The notes under the pieces: model-generated | What the model saw: only the letters and a program-made list of their open reading frames with translations | What the model was told of the DNA's origin: nothing | Databases searched by the model: none | Part shown: piece by piece, positions 1 to 8,043 of the stretch | Position numbering within the stretch: position 1 is the stretch's first letter | Layout: each line of letters begins with the position of its first letter | DNA from: an uncultured Erysipelotrichaceae bacterium | GTDB taxonomy: Bacteria > Bacillota_I > Bacilli_A > Erysipelotrichales > Erysipelotrichaceae | Direction: 5' to 3' | DNA: 64,000 nt | Assembly: GCA_903789495.1 (NCBI GenBank) | Contig: CAIFEQ010000002.1 | Span: 1 to 64,000 of the forward strand | Position numbers and translations under genes: made by a program

Positions 1-130
1 CATCGCTGCTGGCTTTACCGCTTTTCACTCTGTTTCCTGACTGTCAAACTCCCGAATACGACTGGCTGTTTCATAAGAGATGAACCTCCTCTTGTTCTGT
101 CTTCAGTATAGCCTGTTTCCCCTTCCTCCG

Positions 131-152
131 TTCTGCTACGATAGGAGCAGAA
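131..152 (+). promoter_or_regulatory. Inverted repeat upstream of GH13 gene
   Basis: A perfect 7-bp inverted repeat, TTCTGCT (131-137) and AGCAGAA (146-152), flanks a -10-like TACGAT (137-142). The likely ribosome binding site AAGAGG (152-157) follows directly, before the ATG at 165. Position and symmetry suggest an operator, perhaps for the TetR regulator two genes on. The binding protein is not identified. Confidence 0.4.
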
Positions 153-164
153 AGAGGTTCTTCT

Positions 165-1712
165 ATGAAACCGGAATGGCTGAATACTGCTGTATTCTAT
201 GAAGTCTATCCCCAGTCCTTTCAGGATTCCAACGGCGACGGGGTCGGGGATCTGCCCGGTCTGCTGCGCCGGCTGGACTATATCCATGATCTTGGCTGCA
301 ATGCGATCTGGATCAATCCCTGCTTTGTGTCCCCGTTTGTCGATGCCGGCTATGACGTGACGGATTTCCGTCAGGTTGCCCCGCGCTATGGCACCAACCA
401 GGATCTGACCGCCGTGTTCGACAAGGCTCACGCCCTGGGCATGCATGTCCTGCTGGATCTGGTTGCCGGCCATACTTCGAATCAATGTGAATGGTTCCGG
501 CAGTCCTGTCTGCCCGAACGGAACGCTTACAGCGACCGCTATATCTGGACCGATTCCATCTGGAAGGCACCGGCGCACATCGGTTCCATCATGGGCTGGT
601 ACCGGGGCGGCTATGACCGCGACGGGGCGGTGGCCTGCAACTTCTTCACCAGTCAGCTGGCGCTGAACTACGGGTTCTTTGAAAAAGACCCGGACTGTGC
701 CTGGGAACAGGATATGGAGGATCCCGGGCCCCGGGCAACCCAGGAAGAACTGAAGAACATCATGGCCTTCTGGCTGGACCGGGGTGCGGACGGATTCCGG
801 GTGGACATGGCCTACTCCCTGATCAAGAACGATCCGGAATTCAGGGGAACACAGAAACTCTGGCGCCGTTTCCGGGCCTGGCTGGAGGAAAACTACCCGG
901 AAGCGGTCCTGCTCAGTGAATGGGGCAATCCCGAACTGGCCATGGGCGCCGGCTTCCATCTCGACTTCCTGCTCCAGGTCGGTCCTTCTCACTTCAATGA
1001 TCTCTGCCGCACTGCCCATCCCTATTTCCGTAAGGATGAGCAGGGTTCTCTCAGAGACTTCTGGGCTTTCTATCAGAAGAACCTGCAGATCGCCGGCGAA
1101 AAACAGGGACGCATCTGCATTCCTTCGGGCAATCATGACATGGACCGCATGGCCAGGACCCTGGATCCGGACGAAAGCAGACTGGCCTTTGCCTTCCTGC
1201 TGACCATGCCCTGTGTTCCCTTCATCTACTATGGCGACGAGATCGGCATGCGTTATGTGCAGGTGCCGCATTCCGTGGAAGGCGGTTTCTTCCGTACCGG
1301 TTCCCGTTCGCCCATGCAGTGGGACACCAGTATGAATGCCGGCTTCTCAACCGCCCCGGCAGAGCGGCTGTATATCCCGCAGGATACCGAAGGCATGAAG
1401 ACCATCAATGTCGAAAGCGAGGAACAGGATCCCGGTTCCCTGCTGCATACCGTAAAAGAGCTGCTTGCCCTGCGTCAGGCGCATCCCGCCCTGCAGAGCG
1501 GTTCCTTCACCCTGCTGGAACCGGAATATCCCCTGGTCTACCGCCGCAGCACGGAACAGGAATCCCTGGACCTGTATTTCAACGTCGGCACAGAAGAACG
1601 AAAAGCACCGCTGCTGCAGGGACAATATCTCTTCGGCATCGGGGAGAGGCCGCAGGTGCAGGAAAATACCCTCCTGCTGGCCCCGCAGAGCTTTGCCGCA
1701 TACCGGAAATAA
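165..1712 (+). CDS. GH13 alpha-amylase-family glycoside hydrolase
   Basis: A 515-residue GH13 enzyme of the oligo-1,6-glucosidase/trehalose synthase/sucrose-hydrolase type, acting on alpha-glucosides by the retaining mechanism. The N-terminus (YEVYPQSFQDSNGDGVGD) is typical of the family. The four GH13 regions are visible: DLVAGHTS (region I), GFRVDMA with predicted nucleophile D214, LLSEWG with acid/base E252, and GNHD with D325. A short C-terminal beta domain follows. There is no signal peptide, so it is cytoplasmic and probably acts on imported sugars. The start uses the AAGAGG site eight bases upstream. The gene ends four bases before the TetR gene, so the two are probably co-transcribed. 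The exact substrate cannot be read from sequence. Confidence 0.9.
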   Translation: MKPEWLNTAVFYEVYPQSFQDSNGDGVGDLPGLLRRLDYIHDLGCNAIWINPCFVSPFVDAGYDVTDFRQVAPRYGTNQDLTAVFDKAHALGMHVLLDLVAGHTSNQCEWFRQSCLPERNAYSDRYIWTDSIWKAPAHIGSIMGWYRGGYDRDGAVACNFFTSQLALNYGFFEKDPDCAWEQDMEDPGPRATQEELKNIMAFWLDRGADGFRVDMAYSLIKNDPEFRGTQKLWRRFRAWLEENYPEAVLLSEWGNPELAMGAGFHLDFLLQVGPSHFNDLCRTAHPYFRKDEQGSLRDFWAFYQKNLQIAGEKQGRICIPSGNHDMDRMARTLDPDESRLAFAFLLTMPCVPFIYYGDEIGMRYVQVPHSVEGGFFRTGSRSPMQWDTSMNAGFSTAPAERLYIPQDTEGMKTINVESEEQDPGSLLHTVKELLALRQAHPALQSGSFTLLEPEYPLVYRRSTEQESLDLYFNVGTEERKAPLLQGQYLFGIGERPQVQENTLLLAPQSFAAYRK

Positions 1713-1716
1713 GCCT

Positions 1717-2253
1717 ATGAATACGCGTGAGAAAATCCGTGCCGCGCTGCTGCACCTGCGCTACGAAAACAAGACTGCCGATCCCCTGACCATTACCCAG
1801 GTCTGTAAGGAGGCCGGCATTGCCCGCAGCACCTTCTATACCTATTACGATTCCACCGATGATGTCCTGCAGGACATCTATGAATCAACGTTTGAAAAGC
1901 TGGAACAGATTGACGAGAATGCTCTGGCCAGCCGGCATCAGCTGGAAGTCAGCACCCTGGATACCCTGCGGGTCATCCGTTCCTACCGGGAGGCCTTCCT
2001 GGTCCTGATGGGCGACTATGGAGAAAAGCTCTTCCATGCCCGCAGTCTGCGGCATATCGAAGCCCATCTGCGTGCTCTGGTGAAGGCGGAGGGAAAGGCA
2101 GAAGATGAACTGAAGATCCGCTTCCTGGCAGAAGGAATCCTGGCCGCCATCCTGCTCTGGCTGGAACAGTGCCCGGAACTGCCGCCCGAAGACATGGCCG
2201 ATCTGCTGCTCGGCTTTGTAGACGATATTCTGCAGACCGACAAGACAAAATAA
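1717..2253 (+). CDS. TetR/AcrR-family transcriptional regulator
   Basis: A 178-residue one-component regulator. The N-terminal helix-turn-helix (about residues 24-50, LTITQVCKEAGIARSTFYTY) is typical of TetR, with an all-helical ligand domain behind it. The longer upstream reading frame overlaps the glycosidase and is rejected; the ATG at 1717 lies four bases after the glycosidase stop. The gene sits between the glycosidase and an SDR whose leader holds a 12-bp inverted repeat, so it may control either or both. The ligand is unknown. Confidence 0.85.
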   Translation: MNTREKIRAALLHLRYENKTADPLTITQVCKEAGIARSTFYTYYDSTDDVLQDIYESTFEKLEQIDENALASRHQLEVSTLDTLRVIRSYREAFLVLMGDYGEKLFHARSLRHIEAHLRALVKAEGKAEDELKIRFLAEGILAAILLWLEQCPELPPEDMADLLLGFVDDILQTDKTK

Positions 2254-2305
2254 AGGCAGAATGAAGGACGGAACCGACAGGACCCGGCCGGACTGTCCGG
2301 CTGCG

Positions 2306-2347
2306 GAAACAGCTCCTGGCTACAATCTGGAAAAAAGGAGCTGTTTC
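2306..2347 (+). promoter_or_regulatory. 12-bp inverted repeat covering SDR promoter/RBS
   Basis: GAAACAGCTCCT (2306-2317) is perfectly repeated inverted as AGGAGCTGTTTC (2336-2347), separated by 18 bases containing a -10-like TACAAT (2321-2326). The right arm includes the SDR Shine-Dalgarno AGGAG. It could be a DNA operator, for example for the adjacent TetR protein, or an RNA hairpin that masks the ribosome binding site. Confidence 0.55.
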
Positions 2348-2350
2348 AGC

Positions 2351-3115
2351 ATGAAAAAAGATCTCTTCTCTCTGCAGAACAAAGTCGCTGTGGTCACCGG
2401 CGGGAACCGCGGCATCGGCAAGGCCGTGGCCGGCTGTCTGGCGGATGCCGGAGCCGACATCGTCCTGCTGGATCTGGCAGATCCCTCCGAAACCGCCGCG
2501 GAAATTGCCAGGGAATACGGCATCCGGACCTGCGGGCTGGTCTGTGACGTGACCGATCCGCAGCAGGTGCAGGCCTGCCTGGAAAAGGGCGCCGAAACCA
2601 TGGGCACCCTGGATCTTCTCTTCAACAACGCCGGCATCTGCATTCATACGAACTGCCTGAAGGTTTCCCCGGAGGAATGGCGGAAGGTCATGAACGTAAA
2701 TGTCAGCGGCATGTTCTTCGTGGCCCAGGCCTTTGCCCGCTGGCTGCTGGATCATCACAAGACCGGGAATATCGTGAACACGGCTTCAATGTCCGCTCAG
2801 AAGGTACTCATTCCCCAGCAGATGACCTCCTACAATGCGTCCAAGGCCGCAGTCTGGCAGATGACCCGTTCCCTGGCCATTGAACTGGCGGAATCCGGCA
2901 TCCGGGTCAATTCCATTGCGCCGGGCTATATCTGCACCGAAATGACCTCGACCGTACCGGAAGAACTGCAGAAGACCTGGATCCGCTCCATTCCCTTCAA
3001 ACGCATGGCAGATCCGTCCGAACTGGCCGGAGCGGTCATCTACCTGCTCTCCGATGCGTCCACCTATACCACCGGCGCCTGCATTAACATTGACGGCGGC
3101 ATTACCTGTCTGTAA
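2351..3115 (+). CDS. Short-chain dehydrogenase/reductase (SDR)
   Basis: A 254-residue classical SDR, an NAD(P)-dependent oxidoreductase of the Rossmann fold. It has the cofactor motif TGGNRGIG (T16-G23), NNAG, and the catalytic Y161-x3-K165 (YNASK), with the C-terminal DGG typical of polyol and gluconate-type dehydrogenases. The ATG at 2351 is chosen because AAGGAG lies ten bases upstream and the Rossmann strand begins just after it; a longer in-frame start at 2261 would add an unlikely 30-residue leader. The substrate cannot be assigned; a sugar or polyol is plausible next to the glycosidase. Confidence 0.85.
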   Translation: MKKDLFSLQNKVAVVTGGNRGIGKAVAGCLADAGADIVLLDLADPSETAAEIAREYGIRTCGLVCDVTDPQQVQACLEKGAETMGTLDLLFNNAGICIHTNCLKVSPEEWRKVMNVNVSGMFFVAQAFARWLLDHHKTGNIVNTASMSAQKVLIPQQMTSYNASKAAVWQMTRSLAIELAESGIRVNSIAPGYICTEMTSTVPEELQKTWIRSIPFKRMADPSELAGAVIYLLSDASTYTTGACINIDGGITCL

Positions 3116-3124
3116 GTTCTTCCG

Positions 3125-3159
3125 GGCAGCTTCGAATCAAAAGATGAAGCTGCCTTTTT
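3125..3159 (+). terminator. Rho-independent terminator after SDR
   Basis: GGCAGCTTC (3125-3133) pairs with GAAGCTGCC (3146-3154), followed by five T. It separates the SDR from the convergent patatin gene. Confidence 0.85.
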
Positions 3160-3213
3160 CATGCGCACATGAAAAAGGGCAGTCCGCAGAGAACTGCACC
3201 GTTTTCTTCCGCA

Positions 3214-4059
3214 TCAGTCTTGATCCTTCACAAAGTCAAAGGCCCCTTCGGCATCCAGCCAGCCTTTCTGATACAGCTGTCGGATCGGTTCCGGATCCTG
3301 ACTCAGCGTCTTCATCTTCCCGATGGTATCCGGGGCGATGATTCTGACCTTCCCTTCTTTTTCCAGGTCCAGACACTGCGTCAGTTCCCGGTTATAGACC
3401 TCGGCCCGGCGGACCAGATCTTCCGCGGCTCTTGGGTATTTCCGGCGCATCAGCCTGGCCATGCGGGCATCGTTTTCCGGGGAACGGAAGTAATCCTTCG
3501 GTCTGGTCAAGATGACCACCACTTTGTCACAGCCGTCCTTCAGCGCCTTCTCAATCGGAATCGGATCCGAGATGCCGCCGTCATAATACAGACCGCCGCG
3601 CCAGGCGTAGGGCCGGTCGACTACCGGGACATTGGAACTGGCCTTCAGGGCTCCGAAGTCATCCTGCACCATGTCTTTGCCGTTGAAGTAGACCGGCAGA
3701 CCGGTACGGGCATCCGTAGCCACGATCCACCAGGTGCAGTCCGCTTTCCGGATCGCCTCAAAGTCCAGCGGATTCTCACCGCCCTGGTTGGTAATGGTGC
3801 CGTAGATGTAATCCACATCCACCATCTTTCCTTTGAAGATCAGATTCCGCAGACTGATGGCCTCTTTTCTGAGGTTATATACCGTATAGAACAGGTAGTT
3901 TCTGCCTTTCTGACCGGCAAAGTAGGAAGCCAGGTTGGCACTGCCGGCCGAGACACCGATACCGTAGGGAATCCGGATCTGCTTGGTGAGAAAACGGTCC
4001 ATCACGCCCGCTCCATAGCTGCCTCGGTTACCGCCTCCGACATCGATCAGTCCGATCAT
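3214..4059 (-). CDS. Patatin-like phospholipase
   Basis: A 281-residue patatin-family acyl hydrolase, predicted to cleave acyl groups from phospholipids with a Ser-Asp dyad. The oxyanion loop GGGNRG lies at residues 8-13, the nucleophile elbow is GVSAGS (Ser37), and the dyad Asp is in YYDGGISDP. No signal peptide is seen. The start at 4059 is preferred over an ATG six codons earlier because GAGGGAG sits well spaced before it. A -10-like TATAAT lies at 4089-4094 on the minus strand. This single-domain form is common in Bacillota; its physiological role is not known. Confidence 0.88.
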   Translation of the reverse strand: MIGLIDVGGGNRGSYGAGVMDRFLTKQIRIPYGIGVSAGSANLASYFAGQKGRNYLFYTVYNLRKEAISLRNLIFKGKMVDVDYIYGTITNQGGENPLDFEAIRKADCTWWIVATDARTGLPVYFNGKDMVQDDFGALKASSNVPVVDRPYAWRGGLYYDGGISDPIPIEKALKDGCDKVVVILTRPKDYFRSPENDARMARLMRRKYPRAAEDLVRRAEVYNRELTQCLDLEKEGKVRIIAPDTIGKMKTLSQDPEPIRQLYQKGWLDAEGAFDFVKDQD

Positions 4060-4136
4060 GTTCTTCTCCCTCTGCACATATTCCTGCGATTATAACAGCC
4101 GGCCGGGGAAAACACCAGAACCGGCTGACCCTGTGC

Positions 4137-4160
4137 AAAAGCCCTGCCTGGTCTCAGGGC
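4137..4160 (-). terminator. Terminator overlapping stop of Cna-B gene
   Basis: On the minus strand GCCCTG and CAGGGC (4155-4160 and 4141-4146) form a stem followed by TTTT. The stop codon of the surface protein (4154-4156) lies inside the stem, so the gene genuinely ends here and has no further exon for a membrane anchor. Confidence 0.7.
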
Positions 4161-5236
4161 CTGTCGCTGGTATTCGGAACCGCCGGCCGTTCAGGGACTG
4201 CGGGTGTTACCGGCGTGCTGCTTTCCGGTGTCGCTGTCGGTGTGGCCGTGGGAGTCGGTGTGCTGCTCAGGGAATTGGTCAGTTCCAGCGTAACCGTACT
4301 GCCGGAAGTGGACGAAGAGACCGAGGTCTCATAATCCGAACCATCTTCGGTCATGCTGTATGTATAGGCTTCACCGCTGTCCGGATCATACTGCAGCAGA
4401 TCCGTGATGGTATAAGACCATTCATTTTCTTCTGACAGAACATAGGAACTGCCTTCCGGATACACCTCGCCATCCCGGGTCAGATGCACCGTCACCGGCT
4501 GTCTTTCTTCTTCCGGTACGGAGGAATCCCAGACCTTTCTCAGCGTTACGCTGACATGTTTCGGCGAATAGTTCACCGTTACACCGATGATCTGCGGATA
4601 TCCACCCAGACTCTGTTCCGACTCATTCGTCAGAGCGGAAACAGTCGTATTGCATTGCTCATATGTTTCTGCCTCAACCGTCAGCGCATCCTGTTCTGCC
4701 TGCTCTTCGCCGTATTCATGAAACCCATAAACATCGATCCACCAGGATTCAGCATCCAGGATGTCCGGATCCGCCTCAAAAGTGACGAGGTGCAGGCGGC
4801 GAGGTGTGGTATTGCTCGTGCCGCTGTGGTAATTCGTATCATAATCCTCTGTCACCAAGGTTCTTGTCGTCGAATCTGCCTCCAGAGAAAAGGTATGCGT
4901 TTCCTGCGGCATATAAAGATCATAATGTTCCCCGGCGTCTTTAAACTCGAGATAGTCAAACGTGAGATTCTGCCCGTCGAACGTGAAAGACTGCAGAGAA
5001 CTGGCAGTACTGCTGCCCCCTCCACTTATACGCGCCATATGCAGTTTTTCCTTTTTCACATAGCTGACTGTGACCGGCTGGACATAGGCATCCTCTGCCC
5101 ATACGACGGTGATCCTGATCCGGTATAATGTTGTATCTACAACGGATGAGGCTTCGACCGGCAGCAGTGCTCCTGCTGCACTGACCAGTGCTGCGGATAA
5201 TGAAAGCAGGATTTTCCTGATCTGATTGTGTTTCAT
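4154..5236 (-). CDS. Secreted Cna-B domain surface protein
   Basis: A 360-residue exported protein. The start at 5236 follows a GGGGGG ribosome binding site and opens a signal peptide (KHNQIRKILLSLSAALVSAA). The centre is beta-rich, and a Cna-B-type domain begins at SVTLRKVWDSS and includes NEWSYTITDL. A Thr/Pro spacer (TPTPTATPTATP) leads to the terminal residues VPNTSDRP. That end resembles a sortase motif, but no hydrophobic segment or charged tail follows, so cell-wall anchoring is doubtful. The same ending style occurs in the surface gene near 60.2 kb. Likely role is adhesion or matrix structure, which is inferred. Confidence 0.75.
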   Translation of the reverse strand: MKHNQIRKILLSLSAALVSAAGALLPVEASSVVDTTLYRIRITVVWAEDAYVQPVTVSYVKKEKLHMARISGGGSSTASSLQSFTFDGQNLTFDYLEFKDAGEHYDLYMPQETHTFSLEADSTTRTLVTEDYDTNYHSGTSNTTPRRLHLVTFEADPDILDAESWWIDVYGFHEYGEEQAEQDALTVEAETYEQCNTTVSALTNESEQSLGGYPQIIGVTVNYSPKHVSVTLRKVWDSSVPEEERQPVTVHLTRDGEVYPEGSSYVLSEENEWSYTITDLLQYDPDSGEAYTYSMTEDGSDYETSVSSSTSGSTVTLELTNSLSSTPTPTATPTATPESSTPVTPAVPERPAVPNTSDRP

Positions 5237-5490
5237 ATGCCCCCCTGTTTCAGCCGTCTGCGGAAAACGGTTCTCAGCTGATACGGCCCTGCAGACTGCT
5301 GTCTTTACCAGAACCATATCATATTCCCGGGCGATGCAGGATCAGAAATGACAGTATTTCTGTATGATCTGCCCCTTCCGGATACACAAAGCCGGGAACC
5401 GAAAATGACCCTCCTTCCGGAAGGTCTCAGGGATCTGTATGCCGTCGGTACAGACGGAAGACAGCGAATACCGGTATGGTACGGTTTTCT

Positions 5491-6027
5491 TCAGAGCTGC
5501 CGGCCCAGCTGATAGGCGTCTTCCTGATAGCTGGTCTTGCGCAGATCTTCCACCGTCAGACAGCCGGCGGCGGTGATGCGGCCGCAGTCCTGCCAGTGCA
5601 GGTACTGCAGATTGCCCTCATAGGTGCCCAGCACCCCGGCAAAGACCTTCTCGTCGGCGTCTCCGGCCACCGTGAGCAGGGCGGCCTTCTTGGGATGTTC
5701 CCTCAGCCAGTTATCAATGCTGTAGAAGCGGTCCAGGGCAGCCTTGATCTGAGCTGTCGGGCCATAGTAATAGACCGGTGTGGCAAAGACGACCATGTCG
5801 CAGGTCTGCAGATGCTGGAGAATCTCGGTCATGTCGTCGTTGAAGACACAGGGATGCAGGCCGTTGCCGCAGTGTTCGCAGGCCGTGCAGCCATGGATCT
5901 TCAGCATGGCGCAGTCATAGCGTTCGATGGCGTGTCCCGCTTCCCGGGCGCCTTTGACAAAGCTGTCAATCAGGGACATGGTACAGCCGCTGCGGTGCGG
6001 ACTGCCGTTGAGGATCAGGATCTTCAT
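5491..6027 (-). CDS. Flavodoxin-like NAD(P)H:FMN oxidoreductase
   Basis: A 178-residue flavodoxin-fold protein of the NADPH-dependent FMN reductase/iron-sulfur flavoprotein family. The phosphate-binding loop is visible in ILNGSPHRSGCT, and the region CTACEHCGNGLHPC supplies several cysteines that may bind a cluster or act in redox. ATPVYYYG is the usual flavin loop. The start at 6027 has AAGGAG upstream. It begins five bases after the PNPOx-ferredoxin gene ends, so the two form an operon and probably exchange electrons. Confidence 0.85.
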   Translation of the reverse strand: MKILILNGSPHRSGCTMSLIDSFVKGAREAGHAIERYDCAMLKIHGCTACEHCGNGLHPCVFNDDMTEILQHLQTCDMVVFATPVYYYGPTAQIKAALDRFYSIDNWLREHPKKAALLTVAGDADEKVFAGVLGTYEGNLQYLHWQDCGRITAAGCLTVEDLRKTSYQEDAYQLGRQL

Positions 6028-6032
6028 GAATA

Positions 6033-6692
6033 TCAGCTCCTTGCAGATAAATTCCGTACTGCCTCTGCCGGGCAGATTTCCGCGCACAGGCCGCACTGCA
6101 GGCAGTGCGCGCTTTCAATCCGATAAGGCATCTGGGTATCGTCGATGCAGTTCTGCGGACAGAGGGCTGCACACTGTCCGCAGCCCGTGCAGGCTTCAGT
6201 GATGACATAGCCATAAGCCGTGTCTGTTTCCCCGCTGCCGATCCGGAAGGTTTCCCGGGTAATCGGCTCGGTGGACAGATCGAAGTACTCGCCCTGGCCC
6301 TGGGCCAGGCAGAACACCGTCAGGACCTGCCGGCTTGTCTCGCTGGGGTAGATCTGTTTCATGTACGGATTCTGCTCAAACAGTTCCGCAATCTTTGTTT
6401 TCCCCAGCTCCTGCACTTTCCCCCGCAGGGTGATGGACTGCATGTGCAGCGAGGCCTGGCTTTTCGCATAGCCTTCCCCGCCGCTTAAGCCTGTCAGCGA
6501 GATCCAGGGATGAGCCCGCAGCTGGGCACAGAAGGGCTTGCCTTCCGCCGTCAGGAAATAGACGGTCTTTTCGTCATACGCCATCAGGTCAATGGCCTGG
6601 GTTACGGGATGTCCCTGCTCATCCACTGTTGCCATGACCACGGTATGAATCTGCTCACTCAGGATCTGCAGGTAGTTCTTTCCCGCTGTCAT
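6033..6692 (-). CDS. PNPOx-like flavin domain fused to 2[4Fe-4S] ferredoxin
   Basis: A 219-residue fusion. Residues 1 to about 140 resemble the FMN-binding split barrel of the pyridoxamine 5'-phosphate oxidase family (VVMATVDEQGHPVTQ). The C-terminus carries two canonical cluster motifs, CTGCGQCAALCP and CLQCGLCAEICP. It is predicted to move electrons between flavin and ferredoxin-type clusters in the cytoplasm. A possible small membrane-protein gene overlaps its start and the flavodoxin-like reductase follows at five bases. Its true electron donor and acceptor are unknown. Confidence 0.85.
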   Translation of the reverse strand: MTAGKNYLQILSEQIHTVVMATVDEQGHPVTQAIDLMAYDEKTVYFLTAEGKPFCAQLRAHPWISLTGLSGGEGYAKSQASLHMQSITLRGKVQELGKTKIAELFEQNPYMKQIYPSETSRQVLTVFCLAQGQGEYFDLSTEPITRETFRIGSGETDTAYGYVITEACTGCGQCAALCPQNCIDDTQMPYRIESAHCLQCGLCAEICPAEAVRNLSARS

Positions 6693-6816
6693 GCGTTTCC
6701 TCTTCCTCTTTCTTCTGGCGGAGGGGCTTCAGCAGTTCATGGACAGCCAGAGCCCGCCACAGCAGCAGCACCGGGATCAGGATCAGCCCGGCGGTCTGTC
6801 TTTGATTCTTTGTCAT
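6655..6816 (-). CDS. Possible small single-pass membrane protein
   Basis: A 53-codon frame starting at the ATG at 6816 (an alternative ATG lies two codons earlier), with AAGGA eight bases upstream. Residues about 9-26 are hydrophobic (AGLILIPVLLLWRALAV), and the rest is charged (RQKKEEEETHD). Its end overlaps the start of the PNPOx-ferredoxin gene by 38 bases, as expected in an operon. I do not recognise a family. It could be a small membrane tether for the redox proteins or a chance frame. Confidence 0.45.
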   Translation of the reverse strand: MTKNQRQTAGLILIPVLLLWRALAVHELLKPLRQKKEEEETHDSGKELPADPE

Positions 6817-6876
6817 AGCCATATTCCTTTATGATTTCTTATACCATCTTTTTTGGTCTTCCGATATGATAATGCC

Positions 6877-8043
6877 ATGAAATTGCTGCTGGTCGTTGCC
6901 TATCTGGCCTTCATCAGTCTGGGCCTGCCAGACGCCCTGCTGGGCAGCGCCTGGCCGCTGATGGTCGGGGAATTTGCGGTGCCGGTGTCCTGGATGGGCG
7001 GCATTTCCATGATCATCGCCTTCGGGACCATCGTTTCCAGTCTGCAGGCAGACCGCCTCACCGCCAGGTACGGAACCGGCCGGGTGACGGCCGGCAGTGT
7101 CGCCCTGACCGCGGTGTCCCTGTGGGGATTTTCGGTCAGTCACTCCTATGGCGCTCTCTGTCTGTGGGCCATTCCCTATGGTCTGGGCGCGGGGTGTGTG
7201 GATGCCTCCCTGAATAATTATGTCGCCCTGCACTTTGCGGCTTCCCACATGAACTGGCTGCACTGCATGTGGGGGGTCGGGGCTTCGCTGGGTCCTTATC
7301 TCATGAACCGTTCCCTGCTGCAGGGGTACAGCTGGAACCGGGGCTACCGGATCGTTTCCCTGCTGCAGCTGAGTCTGACGGTGCTCCTTTTCCTGTCCCT
7401 GCCTCTTTGGCAGGACGATCATTCCGGCGGAACGGACGGGAAGCCGGCTGAGACCCTGTCCCTGCGGGAAGTCCTGGCCATCCCCGGGGCCGCCGAGAAC
7501 ATGGTTGTCTTCTTCTGCTATTGCGCCATTGAGGCAACCGCGGGCAGCTGGGCAGCCAGCTATCTGGTCCTGCATGAGGGCATGGCAGAAGAAACCGCGG
7601 CCGGTTATGCGGCGCTGTTCTATCTGGGCATTACCGCCGGACGGGCGGTGGACGGGTTCCTGACCCGCTGGCTGAATGATCATCAGCTGATCGGACTGGG
7701 GACCGGTCTGATTGCCCTGGGGCTGGCTGTGCTTATCGTCCCCGTCTGGCAAGACAGTGCGCTGGCCGGGTTTGTCCTGGCGGGACTTGGCTGTGCGCCG
7801 GTGTATCCTGCCATCATTCATGCCACGCCCAGGCACTTCGGCCCGGAACATTCCCAGGCTCTGATCGGGGTGCAGATGGCCTCGGCCTATACCGGCACCC
7901 TGCTGATGCCGGCGCTGTTCGGTTTCTGTACCCGGATTTTCGGTATCGGCCTGCTGCCGTGGTATCTGGCCGCTCTGCTGCTTCTGCTGGTCATCATGTT
8001 CCGGCGGGTCATTCAGAAAACGGCCTCCCGCTTCAGCGCGTGA
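6877..8043 (+). CDS. MFS transporter
   Basis: A 388-residue 12-helix major facilitator, related to the sugar-type MFS subfamily (FSLGLPDALLG-like opening, GxGxGxxDAS in helix 4: LGAGCVDASLNNYVA). It probably imports or exports a small solute by proton symport; the substrate is not readable. The ATG at 6877 is chosen although its ribosome site is weak; an upstream TTG at 6853 is possible. It is divergent from the small redox operon. Its last 11 bases overlap the tail of the convergent phosphatase gene. Confidence 0.85.
   Translation: MKLLLVVAYLAFISLGLPDALLGSAWPLMVGEFAVPVSWMGGISMIIAFGTIVSSLQADRLTARYGTGRVTAGSVALTAVSLWGFSVSHSYGALCLWAIPYGLGAGCVDASLNNYVALHFAASHMNWLHCMWGVGASLGPYLMNRSLLQGYSWNRGYRIVSLLQLSLTVLLFLSLPLWQDDHSGGTDGKPAETLSLREVLAIPGAAENMVVFFCYCAIEATAGSWAASYLVLHEGMAEETAAGYAALFYLGITAGRAVDGFLTRWLNDHQLIGLGTGLIALGLAVLIVPVWQDSALAGFVLAGLGCAPVYPAIIHATPRHFGPEHSQALIGVQMASAYTGTLLMPALFGFCTRIFGIGLLPWYLAALLLLLVIMFRRVIQKTASRFSA

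Noticed and set aside
15-78. A 19-codon minus-strand frame (MKQPVVFGSLTV...) behind AGAGGAGG and a TATACT-like -10
   Set aside because: The ribosome site is good, but the frame is too short to support as a gene and nothing follows it within the window. It could be the start of a decayed gene or a leader peptide.
5413-5424. Palindrome CCTTCCGGAAGG, and ATACCGGTAT at 5468-5477
   Set aside because: Both are short perfect palindromes in the gap between two minus-strand genes, without a promoter or T run nearby, so no role can be supported.
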